From positions 124,001 through 188,000 of the forward strand of contig NZ_CP078079.1 of NCBI RefSeq assembly GCF_020809045.1: a DNA stretch of 64,000 nucleotides. The letters run 5' to 3'. This stretch comes from Pseudarthrobacter sp. L1SW (GTDB taxonomy: Bacteria > Actinomycetota > Actinomycetes > Actinomycetales > Micrococcaceae). A program made the translations under genes and the position numbers. A model generated the notes under the pieces. That model saw only the letters and a program-made list of their open reading frames with translations, was not told the DNA's origin and made no database searches. Numbering within the stretch: position 1 is the first letter of the stretch; each line of letters begins with the position of its first letter. Positions 25,666 through 34,798 of this stretch are shown here, piece after piece.

Positions 25666-26616
25666 ATGAAGAACCTGGACCTGAACCTGCTGCCCCACCT
25701 GCAGGTCATCCTGGAGTTGCGGAACATCACCAGGGCGGCGGAGCGCCTCCAACTGAGCCAGCCGGCCACCAGCGCGGCGATGTCCAGGCTCCGGCGCCAT
25801 TTCGACGACGAACTCCTGGTCCGCAACGGCCGCATCTATGAGCTCACGCCCTTTGCGCAGTCGCTGGTCCCGCTGGTTGATGAAGCGATGCTCCACATCC
25901 AGCGGGCCACGCGCGTCAGGTCAGGGTTTGATCCCGCAACCAGTGAGCGGGAGTTCGTCATCGCGGCGTCGGACTATGCGGCTGCGCTGATCGTGGGGCC
26001 GCTGCGCGGGATCCTCCGGGAAGAGGCCCCGGGGGTGTCGGTGGATTTCGTCCCCACCGCAAAGACCGGGATCCAGGGCCAGATGGCCGATTACTCCAAG
26101 ATCGACCTGCTGGTGGGGCCCACCGGCTACCAGATGCAGGGAGCCAGCAAACAAGTGTTCCGCGATAGCTTCGTTGCCATCGCCGATGCCGGGAACCCCC
26201 TGCTGCAGCAGCCCCGCCTGACCCTGGCGGACCTGACAGCCGTGCCCCACGCCGTCGGCTACTTCGGCGAGGGCATCAGCACCCCGGCGGACAAGCTGTT
26301 TGAGTCCAGGGGCTTCCAGCGCCGCGTGGCTGCGGTGGTGGCCGGGTTCCTGTCGCTGCCGCTCCTGGTCGAAGGGACGGACCTGGTGGCGCTCGTCCCG
26401 CGGATGTTGGCGGCCCGGGCCCAGCGAGGCGCGGACATCGTTGTGCTGGAGTTCTCCGAAGGCGCGGAAGCGTCCCTGGTGGAGGCGATGTACTGGCACC
26501 CGTCCCAAGCGGAGGATCCGGCCAGCGTCTGGCTCCGGTCCGTGGTCCAGCGGTCCTGCGCCCGGCTGCATGAACTCTTCCCCGCCGCCGCCCACGGGGT
26601 GACTATCCAGCCCTGA
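25666..26616 (+). CDS. LysR-family transcriptional regulator
   Basis: A 316-residue LysR protein: N-terminal winged helix (ITRAAERLQLSQPATSAAMS, about residues 23-42) and a C-terminal inducer-binding domain. It resembles the partial LysR at the start of the window in LDLNLL, SQPA and YELTPFA, so the two are paralogues. ATG 25666 is chosen over GTG 25660. It lies 54 bases after the oxidoreductase gene on the same strand and may control it or the SDR that follows. Confidence 0.88.
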   Translation: MKNLDLNLLPHLQVILELRNITRAAERLQLSQPATSAAMSRLRRHFDDELLVRNGRIYELTPFAQSLVPLVDEAMLHIQRATRVRSGFDPATSEREFVIAASDYAAALIVGPLRGILREEAPGVSVDFVPTAKTGIQGQMADYSKIDLLVGPTGYQMQGASKQVFRDSFVAIADAGNPLLQQPRLTLADLTAVPHAVGYFGEGISTPADKLFESRGFQRRVAAVVAGFLSLPLLVEGTDLVALVPRMLAARAQRGADIVVLEFSEGAEASLVEAMYWHPSQAEDPASVWLRSVVQRSCARLHELFPAAAHGVTIQP

Positions 26617-26714
26617 TTATCCGGACGGCGAATACCACGTAGAGCCAAGACGCCGTTCCCCTTCCTGCCCATCCCTGCGAAAGTCGAGGAAACCCGCTTT
26701 CGAAAGGATGTCCC

Positions 26715-27497
26715 ATGCCCGCTTCCAGCCAGCGCCTGGCCGGCAAGACCGCCGTCATCACCGGAACGGCCAGCGGCCAGGGCAGGGCAGCGGCGCTCGC
26801 CTTCGCGGCGGCAGGGGCTTTTGTGGTGGGCTGCGACATGGACGACGACGGCGCCGCGGCCACCGTCGCGGCAGTCACCGAAGCCGGTGGCCGGATGAGC
26901 AGCAGCCGGGTGGATCTCACGGACGAGGCAGCCGTGGCGGCCTGGGCCGCGGACGTCGTCGCAACGCAGGGCCAGGTCCACATCCTCTACGCCAACGCGG
27001 CAGTCACCCGCTTCGCCCCGGTGGAGCAGCTCACCTTCTCCGACTGGAAGTGGAACGTTGAACACGAAATGGACGTTGTGTTCCTGCCGGTCAAGTATTT
27101 CTGGCCCCAGCTGATCCAGGCCCGGAATGCCGCCATAGTGCTGGTGGGCTCCACTGCAGGAGTCACCGGGTCAATGACCAACGGCCGGCTGGCGCACACC
27201 GCCACGAAGGGTGCCGTGGTGGCGATGACAAAGCAGCTTGCGGCCGAGGGAGCGCCTCACGGTTTGCGGGTTAACGCGGTCAGCCCTGGCATGATCCGCA
27301 CCGCGGCCACGGAAGGAAACCTGCTCGCTCCCGACCACCCGATGCGGAGCATCGCCGGGAGCATTCCCCTGGGCCGGATAGGCTCGCCGGAAGAAGTCGC
27401 CCAATGCGTGCTGTTCCTGGCCTCCGACGAAGCCTCGTACGTCACCGGCGCCAACCTGATGGTCGACGGCGGCTGGTCGGCGGTGCTGCCGGGCTGA
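26715..27497 (+). CDS. short-chain dehydrogenase/reductase with His at the Tyr position
   Basis: A 260-residue SDR. The cofactor motif is TGTASGQGRA (residues 16-25) and the strand motif YANAAV replaces NNAG. The serine is in LVGSTAGV. The catalytic YxxxK reads HTATK (LAHTATKGAVVAMTK), so the tyrosine is replaced by histidine. The ATG follows GAAAGGATGTCCC. Acidic residues after the second strand (GCDMDDDG) suggest NAD. With the usual base missing it may have weak or altered chemistry; His variants are known in some SDR groups. Confidence 0.85.
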   Translation: MPASSQRLAGKTAVITGTASGQGRAAALAFAAAGAFVVGCDMDDDGAAATVAAVTEAGGRMSSSRVDLTDEAAVAAWAADVVATQGQVHILYANAAVTRFAPVEQLTFSDWKWNVEHEMDVVFLPVKYFWPQLIQARNAAIVLVGSTAGVTGSMTNGRLAHTATKGAVVAMTKQLAAEGAPHGLRVNAVSPGMIRTAATEGNLLAPDHPMRSIAGSIPLGRIGSPEEVAQCVLFLASDEASYVTGANLMVDGGWSAVLPG

Positions 27498-27511
27498 CCT
27501 TCGCCGTCCTC

Positions 27512-27579
27512 CCCCAACTAGGTAGCGCTAAGTGTCGTTTTGAGGGTTCAAAACGACACTTAGTGCTACTCAGTTGGGG
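27512..27579. terminator. long hairpin between convergent SDR genes
   Basis: A 30-base left arm (27512-27541, beginning CCCCAACTAGGTAGC) pairs with 27550-27579 around an 8-base loop. In RNA of the plus strand 27 pairs are Watson-Crick, two are G-U and one is A-C. It lies 14 bases after one stop codon and 9 before the other, so it can terminate both genes. The length is unusual for a terminator and suggests a mobile or repeated element. Confidence 0.75.
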
Positions 27580-27588
27580 TGGAGGGGG

Positions 27589-28365
27589 TCAGCGGAGGGC
27601 GTCGGCGATGGACTTGGCGCCGCCGTGGGAGGACTGGCCGCCGTCCACCGGGATCTCCGCGCCCGTCACGAAGGAGGACAGCGCGCTGAGCAGGAAGAGC
27701 ACGACGCCGGCCACCTCCTCCACGTTTCCGGTGCGTCCCAGCGGGGTCTCGGCGAGGGTGGCGTGGCGGAACTCAGGTTTGGCGCTCGCGGTCATGGGTG
27801 TCTCGATGAAACCCGGGTGGACCGTGTTCACCCTAATCCCGCGAGGCCCGAGCTCCATGGCCGCCACCTGGGAGAGCCCGCGCAGCGCCCACTTGCTGGC
27901 CGTGTAGGCCACTGGATAGTGGGCGGTCAGGCCTGCGACGGAACCGACATTCACGATCGAAGCCCCGCCGGGCATCAGCGGCGCCAACGCCTGGATCCCC
28001 AGCAGGCTGCCGGCCACGTTCACTTCGTAAACCTCCTGCAGATCAGCCACGGAGGCGTCCAGGAGACGGCTGCGCTGCGTGATTCCGGCATTGTTGACCA
28101 GCCCGTCCACCTGCCGGCCCTCGGACCGGATCCATGAAGTCAATCGAGCCCAAGCGGCCGCATCGCTCACGTCCAGCTGCCGGTACAACAAGGATCCTCC
28201 GGGACTTGTGGACACATCTGCCAGCCCGGCAGGCATGTTCGCCGCAAGGTCTGTGGCGATGACCCGCGCCCCGGCCTCCGCCAGGAGCCGTGCTTCCGCG
28301 GCACCCTGGCCTCCGCCGGCGCCGGTAACCACCACGGTCCTGCCCTCAAGCTGAAGGGAAACCAC
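27589..28365 (-). CDS. short-chain dehydrogenase/reductase
   Basis: A 258-residue classical SDR with everything in place: TGAGGGQGAA cofactor loop, ATDL after strand two, NNAG, Ser in NVGSVAG and YTASK. It ends VTGAEIPVDGG, typical of the group. The GTG at 28365 starts right after the FAH stop codon; a TTG at 28383 is an alternative that would overlap. It is the last gene of the aromatic operon, so oxidation of a ring-cleavage or side-chain alcohol is plausible. Confidence 0.88.
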   Translation of the reverse strand: MVSLQLEGRTVVVTGAGGGQGAAEARLLAEAGARVIATDLAANMPAGLADVSTSPGGSLLYRQLDVSDAAAWARLTSWIRSEGRQVDGLVNNAGITQRSRLLDASVADLQEVYEVNVAGSLLGIQALAPLMPGGASIVNVGSVAGLTAHYPVAYTASKWALRGLSQVAAMELGPRGIRVNTVHPGFIETPMTASAKPEFRHATLAETPLGRTGNVEEVAGVVLFLLSALSSFVTGAEIPVDGGQSSHGGAKSIADALR

Positions 28366-28366
28366 G

Positions 28367-29365
28367 CTAAGTTCCGGCGTCAACCGCGGCGGCCACCCGG
28401 TTCCGTAGACGCGGCCGGGCAGGAACCCGGGTGATGGCTTCGCGCCGGGAACCGACGGTGTTCTCGATGGTACCGATGCCTTCCACGGTCATGCGGACAA
28501 CGTCGCCGGTCTTCAGCGGCGGGGGAGTCTGGGAGCCGTTCCGTCCCCAGAGCTCGGCCAGGCAGCCGCTGCCGCAGGTGCCGGAGCCCAGCACATCGCC
28601 GGGCAGCACCACGGAATCCTGCGAGGCGTAGGCCACCAGTTCGGCGAAAGGCCACCCCATGTTGGAGAGCAGGTCTTGGCCAATAGTCTCGCCGTTGACT
28701 TCCACGGCCATGGAAATGGGCAGGAACCCTCCGCCGTCGTGCCGGTCCTCGAACTCGTCCGCGGTGACAATCCAGGGCCCCAAGGTGTTGGAGAAGTCCT
28801 TGCCCTTGCATGGCCCCAGGCTGACCTTCATCTCCCGCCGCTGCAGGTCCCGGGCGGACCAGTCGTTGAGGATGGTGTAGCCGAAGATGTGCCGGTGCGC
28901 CTGTTCGGCGGTGAGGTTCCGGCCGTCACTGCCGGGGAAGCGGCCGACGACGGCGGCCACCTCGGTCTCGAAGTCCAGGTCCGTGCAGCCCGCCGGAATA
29001 CCAATCACCTCGCCAGTGCCCGTCACTGTATGCGGGTTGGTGAAGTAGAACGTCGGGGCCTCGTACCATTCAGGCACCACGCCGGCCACGCCGTCGATGC
29101 TCTTGCGCACGCCCTCGACGTGTTCCTCGAATGCCACGAAGTCCCGGATGGTGGCCGGGACAAGCGGGGCCAGCAGTTGCACCTCCGCCAGCGGAACGGG
29201 CACGGCGGAATCGATCGTCGCCCGGGCAACATCAAGCGTCTCCGCAAGTCCGGCGTCGAGCAGCGTCTGGACGGACTGGCCTGCGGGCAGGGCGTGGCAG
29301 GCGCCGTCATCAACAAAGCCGGACTGGGTCCGGCCGTCGTGATTCCAACGGGCAATCTTGACCAT
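28367..29365 (-). CDS. fumarylacetoacetate hydrolase-family protein
   Basis: A 332-residue FAH-superfamily protein. The metal-binding core is seen in LDFETEVAAVVGR (Glu pair) and NDWSARDLQRREM, with the later loop SMAVEVNGET and LGSGTCGSGC. Members hydrolyse or isomerise beta-diketone-like products of aromatic ring cleavage. An AAGGAGG lies upstream of the ATG. It follows the amidohydrolase gene by 10 bases. A second FAH gene in the same operon (32675) suggests two successive C-C hydrolysis or isomerisation steps. Confidence 0.88.
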   Translation of the reverse strand: MVKIARWNHDGRTQSGFVDDGACHALPAGQSVQTLLDAGLAETLDVARATIDSAVPVPLAEVQLLAPLVPATIRDFVAFEEHVEGVRKSIDGVAGVVPEWYEAPTFYFTNPHTVTGTGEVIGIPAGCTDLDFETEVAAVVGRFPGSDGRNLTAEQAHRHIFGYTILNDWSARDLQRREMKVSLGPCKGKDFSNTLGPWIVTADEFEDRHDGGGFLPISMAVEVNGETIGQDLLSNMGWPFAELVAYASQDSVVLPGDVLGSGTCGSGCLAELWGRNGSQTPPPLKTGDVVRMTVEGIGTIENTVGSRREAITRVPARPRLRNRVAAAVDAGT

Positions 29366-29375
29366 AAAAGCCTCC

Positions 29376-30449
29376 TTAGGCGGTGTGGCGGGCGGCGAAG
29401 GCGGATGCGGGCGTGATGCCTAAGGCGGCGGCGTTGCCGCCGAGTACTGCCGCCTCATCCGTTGCCGGCAGCTGGGCGTCGATGACTTCCGTGACGGGAC
29501 TGTCCGAGCCCATGTCGAACGGATAGTCGGACCCGAGCAGTACCCGCTCCGGCCCCGCCGCCGCCACGAGCGCCCGCAACTCAGCGGGGCTGTGGACCAG
29601 CGAGTCGAAGTACAGCTTCTGCAGGTAGGACGACGGCGGTTCTGCGCACCCGTGTGCCTCCGGCCGTACCCGCCAGGCGTGGTCCGACCGGCCCAGGGTG
29701 GTGGGCAGGTAGCCGCCGCCGTGCGCCGCCAGGACTTTGAGGCCAGGGTGGCGGTCCAGGACGCCGGAGAAAATCAGGTGCGACAGTGCCACCGCGTTTT
29801 CCGCGGGCTGGGAGACGGTGTTGGCGAGGTAGAAACGGTCCAGCCGCTCATCCAGCGAGCAGCCGAACGGGTGCAGGAACACCAGGGCGCCCAGTTCTTC
29901 GGCGCGGCTCCAGAACGGTTCGAGCCTGGGGTCGGAGAGTTCCACGGTGCTGCGCTCCGGACGGTCCGGGGTGGCAGCGAACGATCCGATCTCGACGCCG
30001 AGCAGCCCGCAATCCAGCACCGCGTGTTCCAGGGCTTCCACCATCAGGGCGGGGTGCTGGAGCGGGACCAGGCCCAGGCCGTTGAGCCGCTCCGGTGCAC
30101 GGTCCACGAACTCCCGCACCGCCTGGTTGGCCGCCTTCGCCACCTGCAGCGCAAGTTCCTCGCCGGCAAAGTAGTAAAAGTGCGACGGCGACGGCGAGAC
30201 CAGCTGCACGTCCACGCCCTGGGCGTCCATGTCAGCGAGCCGGCGGTCCAGATCAGTCAGCTGCGGCCAACGCTCCTTGATCATTTTGCCCGAAACAGCC
30301 ATGGACTCGGGTCCGTTGCGCCGCACCTCCAGGGCCTGCTGGCCGGCGAAGCCCGTCGGATCGGCCTCAGCGACGAGCTGCTGCAGTGCCGGGAGCAGGA
30401 CGTGGGCGTGGACGTCGACTGTGGGGCTTTCACCAGGGCGGGTACTCAT
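29376..30449 (-). CDS. ACMSD-like amidohydrolase (probable decarboxylase)
   Basis: A 357-residue amidohydrolase_2 protein. The metal motif is VDVHAHVLLP at residues 11-20; later His residues are in FLHPFGCS and LAAHGGGYLPTTLGR, and the final Asp is in LLGSDYPFDMG. This is the pattern of aminocarboxymuconate-semialdehyde and hydroxybenzoate decarboxylases. The ATG overlaps the monooxygenase stop (ATGA) and has AAGGAA before it. In this operon it probably removes a carboxylate from a ring or cleavage product; the exact substrate is unknown. Confidence 0.87.
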   Translation of the reverse strand: MSTRPGESPTVDVHAHVLLPALQQLVAEADPTGFAGQQALEVRRNGPESMAVSGKMIKERWPQLTDLDRRLADMDAQGVDVQLVSPSPSHFYYFAGEELALQVAKAANQAVREFVDRAPERLNGLGLVPLQHPALMVEALEHAVLDCGLLGVEIGSFAATPDRPERSTVELSDPRLEPFWSRAEELGALVFLHPFGCSLDERLDRFYLANTVSQPAENAVALSHLIFSGVLDRHPGLKVLAAHGGGYLPTTLGRSDHAWRVRPEAHGCAEPPSSYLQKLYFDSLVHSPAELRALVAAAGPERVLLGSDYPFDMGSDSPVTEVIDAQLPATDEAAVLGGNAAALGITPASAFAARHTA

Positions 30450-31570
30450 GCAGGTTCCTTCAGCAAGGTGGAGAGGGAGTGCATCAGGCCCGGGACATCG
30501 GCGTCGCGGACGCCGTCGAGCATCCACTGGCCCAGCTGGACTGACGCGTTAACCACGGTCCTGGCCCGGTCCAGGCGGCGGTCAGTGAATTCCTTCCAGA
30601 GCGTTTCGGTGACATCGTCGGCCTGGATCAGCAACTCGGCCAGCACGGCGGCGTCCTCCAGGGCCATCGCGGCACCCTGCGCCACCGTGGGCGGGCAGCT
30701 GTGGGCGGCGTCGCCGATGATCACGGTGCGGCCGCGGTTCCACGGGCCGTCCACCAGGTGGGTGGTGAACCACGTGTAGTTAATGCGGGCGCTGTGGTCC
30801 AGGTTGGCCCGGATTTCGTTCCACGGGCCGCCGTAGGCCGCCGCGAGTTCGGTCATGATGCGGGGGCCGTCCTCGTGCTTGCGCTCCTGGGCATTCTCCA
30901 CGAGGTAGGCGTAGATGGTGTCCGGGCCGGTGGGGCAGTAGCCAGCGATGAAGCAGGGGCCGCCGTAGGTCAGGTCCGTGCGGACCACTTCCTCGGGCCG
31001 TTCCACGAAAGCGCGCCAAATGCCCATGCCGGTGGGCTGGGGCTCCACATCGATGCCGATCGCTTTGCGGACGGCGGAGTGCAGACCATCGGCACCGATC
31101 ACGAGGTCATAGGTGGCCCTGCCGCCGTCGGCGGTGCTGACGGTGACGGAACCGCCGTCGTCTGTAATGTCGGTGACCGTCTTGCCGTAGCTGATCCGCG
31201 CGCCTGACTGCTCCGCACGTTCGCGGAGGATGGCAGTGAGGTCGGGGCGGTACATGCCCATGGTGGCAGGCAGGTCGTCGCCGCCGGTGCGGATGTCCTC
31301 CAGGACGGCGATGACGGTGCCCTCCGGGTTGGGAGCTCGCAGGCCCAAGGTGCTGAAACCATAGCCCTTTGCCTCCACCTTGTCCCAGACGCCCAGCTGG
31401 CGGAGCACCCGCAGGGCGTTTCCCTGCAGGGTGATCCCGGACCCGAGGGTCTGCGGGGCGTCGGCCTTCTCCAGGATTTCAACCTGGACTCCGGCGTCGG
31501 CCAGGAGGATGGCTGCGGCAAGCCCGGCGGCTCCCGCCCCAACGATTCCGACGTTCTGTACTGCTGCCAT
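30446..31570 (-). CDS. FAD-dependent aromatic monooxygenase
   Basis: A 374-residue flavin hydroxylase of the p-hydroxybenzoate/salicylate hydroxylase class. GxGxxG appears as GIVGAGAAGLAAAILL (residues 8-23), the DG motif as GADGLHSAVRKAIG near 160, and the GD motif as GDAAHSCPPTVAQGAAMALED near 295 read as GDAAHSCPP and QGAAMALED. Such enzymes add a hydroxyl to a phenolic ring with NAD(P)H and O2, often making the diol for ring cleavage. The next gene overlaps it by four bases. Confidence 0.9.
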   Translation of the reverse strand: MAAVQNVGIVGAGAAGLAAAILLADAGVQVEILEKADAPQTLGSGITLQGNALRVLRQLGVWDKVEAKGYGFSTLGLRAPNPEGTVIAVLEDIRTGGDDLPATMGMYRPDLTAILRERAEQSGARISYGKTVTDITDDGGSVTVSTADGGRATYDLVIGADGLHSAVRKAIGIDVEPQPTGMGIWRAFVERPEEVVRTDLTYGGPCFIAGYCPTGPDTIYAYLVENAQERKHEDGPRIMTELAAAYGGPWNEIRANLDHSARINYTWFTTHLVDGPWNRGRTVIIGDAAHSCPPTVAQGAAMALEDAAVLAELLIQADDVTETLWKEFTDRRLDRARTVVNASVQLGQWMLDGVRDADVPGLMHSLSTLLKEPA

Positions 31571-31637
31571 CGCTGACTCCTTTGTATTGACGGCGTTACT
31601 GCTGGTGGTTGTTGTACTGCAAGTTACCGGACTGTCT

Positions 31638-32678
31638 TTATCGAACGGCGATCGGGTTCACGGGAGATCCGACGGCTCCGGTAATGGGGAGCGGGGCTGC
31701 GGTAAGCAGGAAGTCGTACCTGCCGTCGGCCTCGCATGCCTCTGCCAGTCCGTCCGGATCCCACATCTCGCCCAGGAACAGGCCGAGGTTGGGGATGGCG
31801 ATCTGGTGGAGGGGCTGGAACGCGCCATCGAATTCGTTGGGGCGGACCTCGAAGCCCCAGGTGTCAGTGGCGATTCCGGCGATCTCGCTGCGGTGCAGCC
31901 AGGGAGCGGTGCTGAAAGACAATCCCGGGGCTGAGCCTCCGGCGTAGTCACCCCAGCCGTCGCGCCGCACCCGGGTGTACTGGCCGGTGCGGATGACCAC
32001 GATGTCGCCGCGCCGGACCTCGGAGCTGGAACCCTGCAGGTCGATGGTCCGCTGCAGGTGTTCGGGGGTGATCGCGAATCCGTCCGGCAGTTCGCCGCCG
32101 TTCCTTCCCAGTTCCGGGCCGAGGGCGCGGCCGACGTCGAGCAGGACGCCGCGGGTGACGATCTTGGCGGCGGCGGTCTCGATGCCGGTCACCAAGTCAC
32201 CTTCGGAGGTGACCACGTCCCCGGCGGCGCGGCCGTTCCAGGCCTTGCCCTGGTCGAAGATGTGGCCCAGGCCGTCCCACTGCGTGGAGCACTGCAGCGG
32301 CATGGCGATCACATCGTCCGCGCCGCCGAAGCCGTGCGGGAAGCCCTGGTTGCCGCGTTCGGCGTCCACACCGGTGTCCGTCATGGTGTGCACGGGGTTG
32401 GTGCGGCGGCGCCAGCCCTTCTGTGGGCCGTTGGTGTCGAACGGCTGGGAGAGCGAGAACGCCTCACCGGTCTTCACGAGGGCGGCGGCCTCGACGCGCT
32501 TGCCGGCGTCGATAAAGTTCAGCGTCCCCAGGACGTCGTCCTGGCCCCAGCGGCCCCAGTTGTTGTGGGCCTGGGCCATGGCGCGGATGCTGCCAAGGGG
32601 ATCGTCACGCCGGATAACCGGGGAATCAGTGGTTGATTCCCCGGTTCCGGTGGTAGGTGCTGTGTCCTGGGTGGTCAC
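31638..32678 (-). CDS. cyclase-family metal hydrolase
   Basis: A 346-residue member of the cyclase/kynurenine-formamidase-like family. The metal region HxGTHxDxPxH of classical members is replaced by the subgroup form CSTQWDGLGHIFDQG near residue 130, followed by GVLLDVGRALG and the downstream DTWGFEVRP. The first 25 residues are Thr/Ser-rich and probably disordered. It starts at a GTG overlapping the FAH stop. Members hydrolyse amides or lactones or act on ring-cleavage products; the role here is unproven. The 67 bases after it hold a poor match to a terminator. Confidence 0.8.
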   Translation of the reverse strand: MTTQDTAPTTGTGESTTDSPVIRRDDPLGSIRAMAQAHNNWGRWGQDDVLGTLNFIDAGKRVEAAALVKTGEAFSLSQPFDTNGPQKGWRRRTNPVHTMTDTGVDAERGNQGFPHGFGGADDVIAMPLQCSTQWDGLGHIFDQGKAWNGRAAGDVVTSEGDLVTGIETAAAKIVTRGVLLDVGRALGPELGRNGGELPDGFAITPEHLQRTIDLQGSSSEVRRGDIVVIRTGQYTRVRRDGWGDYAGGSAPGLSFSTAPWLHRSEIAGIATDTWGFEVRPNEFDGAFQPLHQIAIPNLGLFLGEMWDPDGLAEACEADGRYDFLLTAAPLPITGAVGSPVNPIAVR

Positions 32679-33637
32679 GGCTTGCTGCTTTCGGTGGTGG
32701 TTTCGTCTTTGCAGTGGATGAGCTGGGTGCCCAGCCCGGTGATGGTGCCTTCCATGACGTCCCCGTCCTGCAGGAGCCGGCCCCAGTGCTGGCCGTTTCC
32801 GGCAGGGCTGCCGGTGAGCACCAGATCGCCCGGGCGCAGCGGCATGATCTGCGAGGCTTCGCTGACGAGCTTGGCGACGCCGAAGATCATGTCGGACGTG
32901 GATTCGTCCTGCATGGCCTTGCCGTTGAGCTTGAGGGTGACCTGGACATTCTGCGGGTCGCCGAAGAACTTGGCCGGCACCAGCAGCGGCCCGGTGGGCA
33001 GGAAGCCCGGCGCGTTCTTTGCCCGGTACCAGTCCGAGCCAATGGCTGGCATGTCCTTGCGGAAGACGTACTCACGGGTGGTGATGTCGTTGACAATGGT
33101 GTAGCCGAACACGTGGTCCAGGGCTTCCTCGGGGGTGACCCGGAACGCTGTCTTCCCGATCACTGCCGCCAGTTCGAGCTCCCAGTCGTGGGACTTGGAG
33201 TAGGCAGGCAGGGTGAGGTCGTCCGTGGCGGACGCGATCGCCGTCGGAAGCCCGATGAAGAAGTACGGCGTGCCCTGGCCCGCGCGCTTGTCCATCATGA
33301 CGGCTGTCCTGGCGCGCACTTCCTCTGCGTCCTCGCCAGGCTCGCGGTGCGCGACGGCAAGGTCTATTACATGCTTGCGGTAGTTCGCGCCCGTCTGCAG
33401 GATCTGGACCGGCTCCACCGGGGCGAGGATTTCGACGTCGGCCAGCGCCAGGCCGGCTTCCTTGCCCGCGGAGGCGGCCAGTGAGTCCAGCTGGCTTTCC
33501 GTGGTGTCCCAGTGCTCGATCAGGGAGTTGATGTCCCCGTCCAGCGGGAGGACGCGGTCTTCAACAACCAGTCCCACGCGTGCCTTGCCGTCACCGGACT
33601 CCTGGTAGCGGATGAGTGCATACTGTGCTTCGGCCAT
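32675..33637 (-). CDS. fumarylacetoacetate hydrolase-family protein, second copy
   Basis: A 320-residue FAH protein distinct from the one at 28367. It shows SHDWELELAAVIGK with the Glu pair, FGYTIVNDITTREYVFRKDMP, and the C-terminal loop VLTGSPAGNGQHWG. It lies 6 bases downstream of the dioxygenase gene and overlaps the cyclase gene, so the three are co-translated. Hydrolysis or isomerisation of a meta-cleavage product is the likely role. Confidence 0.88.
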   Translation of the reverse strand: MAEAQYALIRYQESGDGKARVGLVVEDRVLPLDGDINSLIEHWDTTESQLDSLAASAGKEAGLALADVEILAPVEPVQILQTGANYRKHVIDLAVAHREPGEDAEEVRARTAVMMDKRAGQGTPYFFIGLPTAIASATDDLTLPAYSKSHDWELELAAVIGKTAFRVTPEEALDHVFGYTIVNDITTREYVFRKDMPAIGSDWYRAKNAPGFLPTGPLLVPAKFFGDPQNVQVTLKLNGKAMQDESTSDMIFGVAKLVSEASQIMPLRPGDLVLTGSPAGNGQHWGRLLQDGDVMEGTITGLGTQLIHCKDETTTESSKP

Positions 33638-33643
33638 GATGCC

Positions 33644-34663
33644 TTAGCCCCGGCCGTGCTTGGCGTACGGGTTCAGCAGGGCTTCCTTCATTTCGGGCGA
33701 GGCGCCTTCCTCCGTGGCGGTGAAGCCCTCGGCAGGCGGGAAGGATTCGGTCATCGAGTGCGGCATGGCGCCGTTCTTGTAGAAGTTGTTCGAACCCAGG
33801 GACGGCTTCCAGGTGTTGGCTTCCCAGTCGGGGACGTAGTTGCGGTAGCCGCCGGAGTTCAGTTCCACGCGCAGGCCGGACGGCTCGCGGAAGTAGAGGA
33901 AGTTCTGCTCGCCCACGCCGTGGATGGAGGGGCCGTATTCCATGGGGGTGCCGTTTTCCATCATAACGTCGGCGGTGCGGAGCAGGTCCTCGGTTGCGTC
34001 CACCCAGAAGGCGATGTGGTTGACGCGGCCGGGACGGCTGGACGTGTCCAGGACAACGCCGAGGTCGTGTGACTTTTCGTTCGTGGTCAGGACGGAGAAG
34101 ACGGTGATGGGTGCTTCGTCCAGGTCAACGAAGGCCATCACGCGGAAGCTCAAAGCCTCGTTGTACCACTTGGCGAAGCCGCGGACGTCGGAGGTGGCCA
34201 CCGTGACGTGGTCCAGGAAACGGGGCGCTGCGGCGTGGCTGCTGCGGCGTTCCGGGCGGTCCGGGTAGGTGGACTCGAAGCCGGGCTCGGCCACGAACTT
34301 CTCCACGTCATAAAAGAGGCGCATGTGGTGGCCGTAGGGCCCGGTGAATTCGTAGGCCTTGCCGTAGCCGTGGCCGCCGGCGGTCCAGGCGCCCTGCACG
34401 CCGGTGGCTTCGATGCGCTGGGCCGCGGCTTCCAGGGCTGCCTGGGAATTGGTGCGCCAGGCCATCCGGCCCAGGGACGCTTCCGGGCCTTCGGTGACCA
34501 CCAGGCTGTAGCGGTAGTAGTCGCCCCAGCAGCGCAGGTAGACGTTGCCGTCCACGCGGTCGATGATGCGCATGCCGAACTTTTCCTCATAGAAGCGTGC
34601 CGAGGCTTCGACGTCCGGGCTGGTGATTTCGAGGTGTGCAAGATGGGAGAGGGGAGTTTCCAC
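33644..34663 (-). CDS. VOC-family extradiol dioxygenase (catechol 2,3-dioxygenase-like)
   Basis: A 339-residue two-domain vicinal-oxygen-chelate protein. Iron ligands are apparent as His in RFLDHVTVAT (second domain), His in RVNHIAFWVD and Glu in SGLRVELNSGG; the first domain starts HLAHLEITSPD. This is the type I extradiol pattern, which opens a catechol ring next to the diol. It is the first gene of a seven-gene operon. An in-frame tail of about 55 residues beyond the usual fold ends YAKHGRG. Confidence 0.9.
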   Translation of the reverse strand: METPLSHLAHLEITSPDVEASARFYEEKFGMRIIDRVDGNVYLRCWGDYYRYSLVVTEGPEASLGRMAWRTNSQAALEAAAQRIEATGVQGAWTAGGHGYGKAYEFTGPYGHHMRLFYDVEKFVAEPGFESTYPDRPERRSSHAAAPRFLDHVTVATSDVRGFAKWYNEALSFRVMAFVDLDEAPITVFSVLTTNEKSHDLGVVLDTSSRPGRVNHIAFWVDATEDLLRTADVMMENGTPMEYGPSIHGVGEQNFLYFREPSGLRVELNSGGYRNYVPDWEANTWKPSLGSNNFYKNGAMPHSMTESFPPAEGFTATEEGASPEMKEALLNPYAKHGRG

Positions 34664-34798
34664 GTTGAAGTCCTTCTGGTTACTGGCTGCGGTTTCTTGG
34701 TGCAGGTCCTGTAACTACTGTGAGGCACTTCATATATTCGGGGAAGGCGGTGTTTTTGATATCAAGTATCCGTCTCGCTGATACCCCCCTCGAAGGGG

